A DNA stretch of 35,791 bases from Hymenobacter profundi (GTDB lineage: Bacteria; Bacteroidota; Bacteroidia; Cytophagales; Hymenobacteraceae). The stretch lies in contig NZ_JAHWGL010000045.1 of NCBI RefSeq assembly GCF_019334315.1, forward strand, positions 1 to 35,791, written 5' to 3'. Positions 1-5,755 of the stretch are shown here, one piece after another; the stretch's first letter is position 1, and each line of letters starts with the position of its first letter. A program made the position numbers and the translations under genes. Below the pieces are notes generated by a model. The model saw only the letters and a list, made by a program, of their open reading frames with translations, was not told the DNA's origin and searched no databases.

Positions 1-22
1 AGCGAATCCGTGGTTCAGACAG

Positions 23-30
23 TATCTTTG
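23..30 (+). promoter_or_regulatory. Bacteroidetes -7 promoter box for the btuB leader
   Basis: TATCTTTG fits the Bacteroidetes -7 consensus TAnnTTTG exactly. It lies just before the P1 stem of the cobalamin riboswitch, so transcription would start around 35. The -33 TTG element would fall at or beyond the left edge of the window and cannot be judged. Confidence 0.7.
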
Positions 31-33
31 TGG

Positions 34-242
34 CGTAGCGGTGGCCGGACCCTAAATGCGGGGCGAGGCTGAAAAGGGAATCCGGTTCAAGGCCGGAGCT
101 GTCCCCGCAACTGTACGCTTCGAGAGTGGGCGCATCACGCAGCTGCCACTGTTTCGCAGAACGCCAGGTTTCGATCACGAAACTTAGCCGGAGAAATGGG
201 AAGGCGATGTGCCCGAAGCAAGCCAGGAGACCTGCCACTACG
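34..242 (+). promoter_or_regulatory. Cobalamin (B12) riboswitch
   Basis: The RNA leader carries the conserved cobalamin-riboswitch blocks: GGGAATCCGG near 76-85, the GTCCCCGCAACTGTA segment near 101-115, GCCACTG near 144-150, and the B12 box AGCCAGGAGACCTGCC at 221-236. A P1 closing stem can be drawn from CGTAG (34-38) and CTACG (238-242). The element sits directly before a BtuB-type receptor and a BtuG-like lipoprotein, the usual B12 uptake targets. By family knowledge, adenosylcobalamin binding lowers expression of the downstream operon, often by masking the ribosome site. No clear terminator hairpin lies between the B12 box and the gene, so translational control is more likely here; that last point is inference. 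Confidence 0.93.
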
Positions 243-394
243 TTTCCCCATGTTCAGCGCCTTCGGTGGAAGGGCGGAGAACGAATGCAGCGGGCGGCCT
301 CGGCCTCCCGGTTTTTTCTGTTTTCGGCCTCGGCTACGTGGCGGGTTTCGGCTCGCAGCGGAGTTTTGAACTGACTTTTCCTACCCCGGAAATT

Positions 395-2374
395 TTGGTT
401 CGGATACGTTTTTTACGCGCTACTTCTTCCACCCCTACCCGCACGCTACGCGTGCTGGCGGTGGCAGCAAGCCTGTTGCCAACCGCAGCAGTGCAGGCCC
501 AGCGCGCACCCATTGATACCAGCGCTGCCACACCCCATTTGCTACCCACGGCTGTAGTAGAGGCCGCCCGCTTGAGCCGCTACGCTGTGGGCAGCCGCCG
601 CACTACCCTCGATTCGGTGGCTGTTAACCAGCTGCCAGCGGGCACGCTGGCCGAGGCGCTGAGCCGGCTTACTCCCATTTATCTGAAGAATTACGGGCCG
701 GGGCAGCTGTCGTCCATCACGCTGCGCGGCACCTCGGCTCGCCACACGGCCGTGCTCTGGAACGGCTTCAACATCAACCTGCCTACCCTGGGCGAAGCTG
801 ATTTTGCTTTGCTACCCGTGAATGGGGCTACCCGCATTACGGTGCAGCCCGGCCCGGCAAGCGCGGTGTACGGCAATGGCGCTTTGGGGGGCACCGTGCT
901 ATTGTCGTCGCCGGTGCAGTGGGGAGCGGGGTGGCGCGGGCAGGCGCAGGCCGATGTGGGCAACTATGGAATGCGGGCTGGAAGCGTTGAGAACAGCTTC
1001 AGCAACGAGAAGCTGGCCTTGCGCACGGCTGCTTCTTACCGTGAGGGCCAGAACGATTTCCCCTACCAGGAGCGCACGATTGACGGCTTGGTGGAACGCC
1101 GGCAGACCAACGCCGCCTACCGGCAATGGAGCCTCACCCAAGATGCTACCCTGCGCCTGGGCCAGCACAGCGAACTGATGGGCGCCGTGTGGCTGACAGA
1201 CGCCGACCGCCGCATTCAGCCCGCCATTGGGGCAGCCAACGACAATGCCCAGGAGCGCGACCAGAGCCGCCGACTATTTGCTGGCTACCGTCACGTGGCC
1301 GGCCGCCACGAAACGGGCGTGCGCATGGCGTGGTTTAAGGATATTCTGAACTACCGCAGCAACACCGTGGCGCAGAGCAACTCGCGGGTGCGCACCAGCC
1401 AAATACAGGCCGACCACAGCCTACAACTCCGCTCCAACCTGAGCGTGCGGGTAGGCGGCGAGGCGCAGCACTTTGCCGCACGGGTAGATGGCTACGGCCA
1501 AGACCTCACCGAAAACCGCTTCTCGGGCTACGCTCTCGTGCGATACGACCCTATGCCTACCCTCCGCCTCACGGCCAATATCCGACAGGCGTTTATTCCG
1601 GGTAGGCGGCCGCCACTGGCTCCTACCCTGGGCGGCGAGTGGCAGGTGTGGCAACACGACACCCATACGTTGGTGCTGAAAGGCAGCGCAGCCCGCAGCT
1701 ACCGTGTGCCGACCCTCAACGAGCGATACTGGCGCCCCGGCGGCAACCCCAACCTGCTGCCTGAAACCAGCCTGGGCTACGAGGGCGGCGTGCAGCACAC
1801 TTTCAAGCCTATTCCTACCCTCTCGCTGGTGACGGAACTGACGGCCTACCGCCAACAGGTGCGCAACTGGGTGCAGTGGCTGCCCGGCGACACGGTAAGC
1901 TACTGGTCGCCGCGCAACCTGCGCCGGGTACAGGCTCAGGGGATAGAGCTGAGTTCGGAACTGGGCTGGCAGCCGGGGCGCTACAACCTCACGGCGCGGG
2001 CGGCCTACGCCTACACCCGCTCGCAAAAAGTGAGCGGCTACATATTCGACCCTGACCCAGTGGGTGTGCAATTGCCCTACGTGCCCTTGCACACGGTGGC
2101 GTTCACCACGCGGCAGAGCTGGCGCGGCTGGCAACTGCTCACGCAGAGCACCTTCACCAGCTTCCGCTACACCGATGCTTCGGCTACTACATTCCTACCC
2201 TCCTACTTTCTGCTAAGTGGGTCGTTGGGCTACACGTTTCACACCCGCAGCACCTGGAGCCTTACCGCGCTGGTGCAGGGCTTCAACCTCACCAACCTCA
2301 CTTATAACAGCTACGAAGCCCGCGCCATGCCCCCGCGCAACGGCGTGCTGAGCCTGCGCGTGAGCTGGCGCTGA
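395..2374 (+). CDS. btuB: TonB-dependent outer-membrane vitamin B12 receptor (BtuB)
   Basis: This is an outer-membrane beta-barrel receptor that would import cobalamin using TonB energy. The sequence shows a basic N-terminus, a hydrophobic signal segment ending in AVQAQ, a plug domain (SSITLRGTSARHTAVLWNG, then SAVYGNGALGGTV) and a barrel rich in alternating aromatic residues that ends in SLRVSWR. The B12 riboswitch directly upstream fixes the substrate. The start is a problem: the reading frame is open from 209, but that ATG lies inside the riboswitch, and no in-frame ATG exists between it and the signal peptide. TTG at 395 gives a good signal peptide and about 659 residues, near the usual family length. 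An unannotated frameshift in the leader is the alternative. The BtuG-like gene follows after 26 bp in the same operon. Confidence 0.88.
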   Translation: MVRIRFLRATSSTPTRTLRVLAVAASLLPTAAVQAQRAPIDTSAATPHLLPTAVVEAARLSRYAVGSRRTTLDSVAVNQLPAGTLAEALSRLTPIYLKNYGPGQLSSITLRGTSARHTAVLWNGFNINLPTLGEADFALLPVNGATRITVQPGPASAVYGNGALGGTVLLSSPVQWGAGWRGQAQADVGNYGMRAGSVENSFSNEKLALRTAASYREGQNDFPYQERTIDGLVERRQTNAAYRQWSLTQDATLRLGQHSELMGAVWLTDADRRIQPAIGAANDNAQERDQSRRLFAGYRHVAGRHETGVRMAWFKDILNYRSNTVAQSNSRVRTSQIQADHSLQLRSNLSVRVGGEAQHFAARVDGYGQDLTENRFSGYALVRYDPMPTLRLTANIRQAFIPGRRPPLAPTLGGEWQVWQHDTHTLVLKGSAARSYRVPTLNERYWRPGGNPNLLPETSLGYEGGVQHTFKPIPTLSLVTELTAYRQQVRNWVQWLPGDTVSYWSPRNLRRVQAQGIELSSELGWQPGRYNLTARAAYAYTRSQKVSGYIFDPDPVGVQLPYVPLHTVAFTTRQSWRGWQLLTQSTFTSFRYTDASATTFLPSYFLLSGSLGYTFHTRSTWSLTALVQGFNLTNLTYNSYEARAMPPRNGVLSLRVSWR

Positions 2375-2400
2375 TTCTAATTTTCACACTTTTCTTTTAT

Positions 2401-3510
2401 ATGACACAACGTTTTCTTTCCCTGAGTGCCCGCACGGCCTTCATCCTGGCCAGCGGCCTGACTCTCTGGAGCTGCGACCCAGACAACGATAATGACGCCT
2501 CGCCGGCCGGTAGCAATGTGTTTATCGTGCAGGAAGGCAACTTCACGCGGTCTAATTCTGAAGTGGTAGGCTTCAATAGTGAGGCGGGTGCCATTACTAA
2601 TGCTGCCTTATTCCGCTCCGTAAACAACCGTATCCTGGGCGACGTGGCGCAGTCGATGACAGTGGTGGGCGACCGGGGCTATATTGTGGTGAATAATAGC
2701 AATAAGGTTGAAGTTGTATCGCTACCTGGTTTTGATGAAGTAGCCACGATTCCAGCGCTTAATGCTCCTAGCAATGCGGAGAAACTCACTTTACCCCGCT
2801 ACTTCGCTGCCAGCAACAATAAAGGATATGTGTCGCAAACGGTGGACTACACTGTGCCAAATGGCCGCGTGAGTGTGATTGACTTATCTACCAATCAGAT
2901 AACCAAAACTATTTCAGTAGGCAAACAACCCGAGCAAATGGCCGTGATAGGTAACAAGCTGTTTGTGTCGAACAATGGCAACAATACCGTCAGTGTTATC
3001 AATACCCTAACCGATGTGGTGGAAGCCACAATTACCGTAGCCGACAGCCCGGCTAGCATAGTGGTAGATAAAAATAACGCCCTATGGGTGATGTGCTCCG
3101 GCAAAAGCACCTATGGCCCTGCGCCCGATTACGCCACTATTGTAACGGTACCCAGCAGCCTAGTGCGTATCGACCCGGCGACCAATAATGTAACGGCTAC
3201 CCTACCCTTTGCAGCCGGCCAGCAAGCGGGCGGTCTGCGCACCAACGGCGCGAAAGACCAACTCTTTTTCCGTCGCCAAGCGGGTGTGTACCGCATGAAT
3301 ATCGCCGACGCAGCCCTACCTACTGCGCCGCTGTTTCAGCGCCGGGGTGGTTTCTACGGGCTTGATGTAGACCCGCGCACGGGCCTGATCTATGGCTCGC
3401 CGGAAAACTTCACGGGCACGGCTCGTTTCTTCCGCTACCAGACCACTGGCCAGGTTATCGACTCCTTCACTATTGGTACCAGCGCCAACAGCTTCGTGTT
3501 TTATAATTAG
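2401..3510 (+). CDS. btuG: BtuG-like surface cobalamin-binding beta-propeller lipoprotein (DUF5074/YVTN type)
   Basis: A 369-residue lipoprotein: the signal peptide ends LTLWSC, so Cys25 would be lipidated, and the next residues are rich in Asp (26, 28, 30, 32), resembling the acidic lipoprotein export signal that sends Bacteroidetes lipoproteins to the cell surface. The mature part has repeated YVTN-type blades such as GRVSVIDLSTNQITKTI and NTVSVINTLTDVVEATI, as expected of a seven-bladed propeller. In Bacteroides, BtuG proteins of this architecture cap BtuB and bind B12 very tightly. Position, 26 bp behind btuB in a B12-riboswitch operon, is the main reason for the name. Sequence similarity to true BtuG could not be measured; a general DUF5074 protein is the fallback. 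Confidence 0.8.
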   Translation: MTQRFLSLSARTAFILASGLTLWSCDPDNDNDASPAGSNVFIVQEGNFTRSNSEVVGFNSEAGAITNAALFRSVNNRILGDVAQSMTVVGDRGYIVVNNSNKVEVVSLPGFDEVATIPALNAPSNAEKLTLPRYFAASNNKGYVSQTVDYTVPNGRVSVIDLSTNQITKTISVGKQPEQMAVIGNKLFVSNNGNNTVSVINTLTDVVEATITVADSPASIVVDKNNALWVMCSGKSTYGPAPDYATIVTVPSSLVRIDPATNNVTATLPFAAGQQAGGLRTNGAKDQLFFRRQAGVYRMNIADAALPTAPLFQRRGGFYGLDVDPRTGLIYGSPENFTGTARFFRYQTTGQVIDSFTIGTSANSFVFYN

Positions 3511-3554
3511 GAGCGCTATCCTACCCACCCTATTCTAGGTGGCCTATCGCTAAA

Positions 3555-3584
3555 ACGGCCCCGTACAGGTTTGTACGGGGCCGT
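3555..3584 (+). terminator. Hairpin terminator of the btuB-btuG operon
   Basis: ACGGCCCCGTAC (3555-3566) pairs perfectly with GTACGGGGCCGT (3573-3584) around a 6-nt loop. It lies 45 bp after the btuG stop codon and ahead of the convergent gene at 3615, so it can serve both strands, although no strong U-tract follows it. Confidence 0.75.
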
Positions 3585-3614
3585 CGTAGTTTATAAAATG
3601 GTCACGAAGTATGC

Positions 3615-3896
3615 TTAATCGGCTTTACCGTCGTGGTTGTGGTCGGTGGCTTGCAGGGTTTGATCGTACTGCTGCTCGATGGTTTTTTGACCAGCCGTGT
3701 CGGGAATGGCGCGGGTGGAGGGCATAGAGTCCAAGTCGCGGCCGGGGGTAGCGTCGGACTGACCGAAGTCTTTGGCGGCGCCGCGCTCTACGTCCGTATC
3801 AGCATTATCGGTGCCGGTGCTGCACGCACCCAGCAGAGTAGCAGAGGAAATAAACAACGTGGCGGCCAGCAGGCGCAGGGTCGAAAGAGTTTTCAT
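3615..3896 (-). CDS. Small acidic lipoprotein, function unknown
   Basis: A 93-residue predicted lipoprotein. The signal peptide has basic and hydrophobic parts and ends in the lipobox LLGAC (Cys25). The mature part is short, hydrophilic and acidic, and ends with DHNHDGKAD, which looks like one EF-hand-type Asp-rich calcium loop. The reading frame is open further upstream, but the ATG at 3896 is chosen because it gives a complete lipoprotein signal. It is divergent from the membrane-protein gene at 4020 and convergent with btuG. I do not recognise a named family; metal binding by the tail is only a guess. Confidence 0.7.
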   Translation of the reverse strand: MKTLSTLRLLAATLFISSATLLGACSTGTDNADTDVERGAAKDFGQSDATPGRDLDSMPSTRAIPDTAGQKTIEQQYDQTLQATDHNHDGKAD

Positions 3897-3991
3897 GAGG
3901 TAGGGAAAGCAAAAAATCAGCGAGGAGAAAGTAATGGTACGGCGGAAGGGCGCCGCGGTTTTCGTTCTCTTTCTGAAGTGCCAGGTAATGA

Positions 3992-3999
3992 TATATTTG
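3992..3999 (+). promoter_or_regulatory. Bacteroidetes -7 promoter box
   Basis: TATATTTG matches TAnnTTTG exactly and lies 20 bp before the ATG at 4020, giving a leader of about 15 nt for the two-gene unit of membrane protein and HMA-AraC regulator. It also rules out an upstream start for this frame, which is open from 3633. Confidence 0.65.
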
Positions 4000-4019
4000 T
4001 AGTCCGTTGCTTTGCACTT

Positions 4020-4379
4020 ATGGCCCGTACACTCACTTCTTCTATTCCTTATCTGCGTTTGCGACGGCAAGCTGGCATCCTGGCTGGCGTGAGCCTGTTG
4101 CTGGCCCTGCTGCTGATTGGCTACACCTTTGGCGTAGAGAATCATTTTTTTGCTAGACTATTTTCCGCCTTTTTCGTATTTTTCTGGTTGTTGGCAGTCA
4201 CTTTTTTGGGCATCGTACCGTTTGTGAACTGGGCTGCCCGTAGTTGGTTTGGCAAGGAGTGGACTTCCGACTCCTTCACAAAAACTACTGCTCGTCGTTC
4301 ATCTGCCTCAACCTCACCATCGTCTGCGCGTACACCTACCCGAACTGCCTCTCGATCCAGCCAAAAACGACACCCGTGA
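4020..4379 (+). CDS. Small two-helix inner-membrane protein, function unknown
   Basis: A 119-residue protein with two clear membrane helices (about residues 18-40, AGILAGVSLLLALLLIGY, and about 48-70, including FFWLLAVTFLGIVPFVNW) and a very basic Ser/Thr/Arg-rich tail that should stay in the cytoplasm. The start at 4020 is preferred because a TAnnTTTG box lies just upstream. Its stop codon overlaps the GTG start of the next gene (GTGA, 4376-4379), so the two are probably translationally coupled. No family is recognised. Coupling to a putative metal-sensing regulator hints at a role in envelope or metal stress, which is inference. Confidence 0.68.
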   Translation: MARTLTSSIPYLRLRRQAGILAGVSLLLALLLIGYTFGVENHFFARLFSAFFVFFWLLAVTFLGIVPFVNWAARSWFGKEWTSDSFTKTTARRSSASTSPSSARTPTRTASRSSQKRHP

Positions 4380-4948
4380 AAACTACACTCTTACACATCA
4401 AGAACATGGTGTGCCCCCGGTGCATCGACGCCGTACGCACTGTGTTGGAACAAGCCGGCTACCGGCCCACCGAAGTAACCCTGGGCCAGGCTCAGCTTGA
4501 CCGTACTACCCCCGCCGACCCTACCGCCGTGGCACCTATCCTGCAAGAAGCGGGGTTTGACGTGCTCACTGGGCGGGCTGAACAGCTCACCGAGCAAATT
4601 AAAACGTCCTTGACCGAGTACCTGGAGCACCTGCGCACCGCCCGGATGCCCCTCACCACCTCGGCCTTTCTGACGGAGCGTTTTGCGGCTACCTACTCGC
4701 ACCTGAGCAAGGTATTTTCGCGCACCGCCAACCTCACCATCGAGAAATACCTGATCCGCCTCAAGATTGAGCGCGTGAAGGAGATGCTGAGCTACGGCGA
4801 AATGACCCTAAGCGAAATTGCTGACCAAATGCGCTATAGCTCGGGCCAGCACCTGAGCAACCAGTTCCGCCAGGTAACGGGCCGCTCCGTGAGCGAATTC
4901 CGCCGTGATCTGATGCCCAAGCGTTTGTCGCTAGACAAGGTAGGGTAA
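4376..4948 (+). CDS. HMA-like domain fused to an AraC-type HTH regulator
   Basis: A 190-residue transcription factor with an unusual order. The N-terminal 70 residues form a heavy-metal-associated-like fold with the motif MVCPRC (Cys13 and Cys16, the CxxC metal pair). The C-terminal half (about 95-180) is an AraC-type double helix-turn-helix, including TIEKYLIRLKIERVKEML and a second helix pair near IADQMRYSSGQHLSNQFRQ. Such fusions are common in Bacteroidetes and often sit near copper or other metal genes. Here no metal ATPase is adjacent; the partner is the small membrane protein it overlaps by 4 bp. The GTG at 4376 is chosen because it keeps the whole HMA beta strand; ATG at 4406 would cut it. 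Confidence 0.82.
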   Translation: MKTTLLHIKNMVCPRCIDAVRTVLEQAGYRPTEVTLGQAQLDRTTPADPTAVAPILQEAGFDVLTGRAEQLTEQIKTSLTEYLEHLRTARMPLTTSAFLTERFAATYSHLSKVFSRTANLTIEKYLIRLKIERVKEMLSYGEMTLSEIADQMRYSSGQHLSNQFRQVTGRSVSEFRRDLMPKRLSLDKVG

Positions 4949-4961
4949 CACGGAACTGTCC

Positions 4962-5016
4962 AAAATAAAACCGGCGGGGTAGGAGCTGTGCTCTCCTATC
5001 CCGCCGGTTTTATTTT
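4962..5016 (+). terminator. Strong bidirectional rho-independent terminator
   Basis: Two 24-nt arms (4962-4985 and 4993-5016) pair with a single G-U wobble around a 7-nt loop. The arms begin AAAATAAAACCGG and end CCGGTTTTATTTT, so each strand has a GC stem followed by a U-rich run. It ends the HMA-AraC operon and can also stop transcription of the minus-strand gene at 5087-5656. Confidence 0.9.
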
Positions 5017-5086
5017 GATGGCTATCTAATATGAATCTTGGCTTCCGTGTATTGTATCTATAATACTCTATAGATTAGGCTCTGTC

Positions 5087-5656
5087 TCACCTATCGCTAA
5101 AGGATGAGCCTTCATCTGCACAATATAAATTTCCAACATTTTTTTGAATAATTGGCTGTATATCAAACGTTACCGGAATATTGTGAGGCGCACCAAGCAA
5201 ATTGGCACCCTGCTTAATTATGTTGTACTCCACATGTACTTCACCTTCGTACCAACAGTCGAAGAAATTCACGAATCCTTTAAATAGGTTACGCAACAGG
5301 CGTACTGGAAAACCAGGCTTGTTATGACCGCCGCTCGAGAAATTCAGGTAGCTATAAAACACACATTCTTCAATAAGTAAGCCACCCACAAAGTAAGCAA
5401 ATATGAAATCGGCCCGGTGAAAATGGCAGTAGCTCAGTATCATCGGTCGCTCATATGAAAGCACTACGCCAGATAAGTCGTCTACCTCACAGTATAATAG
5501 GATAATGGAGTGGAAGCAATAAGTATTGTCGGTTGATAATTGCAGCAGATCCAGCTTTCCTATAATATGATAGTATTGGAGCGATTCGCCGTTTCGCAGC
5601 TTCTCCAATGCCACATCAGCAGGTAAAGCGGTCAGAAGTTGGGGGAAATTGAACAC
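5087..5656 (-). CDS. Hypothetical protein with beta-helix-like (pentapeptide-like) middle section
   Basis: A 189-residue cytoplasmic-looking protein with no signal peptide and a GTG start at 5656. The middle alternates short hydrophobic and aromatic residues with C/F/Y steps (ILSYCHFHRADFIFAYF, LIEECVFYSYLNFSSGGH), a pattern like pentapeptide or right-handed beta-helix proteins. Its base composition is clearly richer in A+T than its neighbours, a sign of recent acquisition. It is a single gene bounded by a bidirectional terminator on one side and the radical SAM promoter on the other. No function is recognised; an immunity or accessory role would be speculation. Confidence 0.6.
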   Translation of the reverse strand: MFNFPQLLTALPADVALEKLRNGESLQYYHIIGKLDLLQLSTDNTYCFHSIILLYCEVDDLSGVVLSYERPMILSYCHFHRADFIFAYFVGGLLIEECVFYSYLNFSSGGHNKPGFPVRLLRNLFKGFVNFFDCWYEGEVHVEYNIIKQGANLLGAPHNIPVTFDIQPIIQKNVGNLYCADEGSSFSDR

Positions 5657-5710
5657 AGTAATACTGAGTTGATTTGACGCACTCTAAAGTAAGAACAATA
5701 GACCGCGCCG

Positions 5711-5718
5711 TATCTTTG
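5711..5718 (+). promoter_or_regulatory. Bacteroidetes -7 promoter box for the radical SAM gene
   Basis: TATCTTTG is an exact TAnnTTTG match. Transcription would start near 5723, upstream of the possible start codons TTG 5738, GTG 5741 and GTG 5756. No TTG is seen at the usual -33 spacing. Confidence 0.6.
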
Positions 5719-5755
5719 TGGGCACCTTTACCGCCGCTTGGTGGTTATTGCCGCC

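Noticed and set aside
126..374. 82-codon open frame overlapping the riboswitch
   Set aside because: It covers conserved riboswitch RNA and has no protein-like features; its downstream ATG at 285 leads only to a short peptide.
209..394. Upstream extension of the btuB frame starting at ATG 209
   Set aside because: It lies within the cobalamin riboswitch and encodes no signal peptide at its start.
1421..2134. 237-codon open frame on the minus strand
   Set aside because: It is the antisense shadow of btuB; the high G+C codon pattern opens the opposite frame and no domain is visible.
3633..4019. Upstream extension of the small membrane protein frame
   Set aside because: It is antisense to the lipoprotein gene and lies before the -7 box at 3992.
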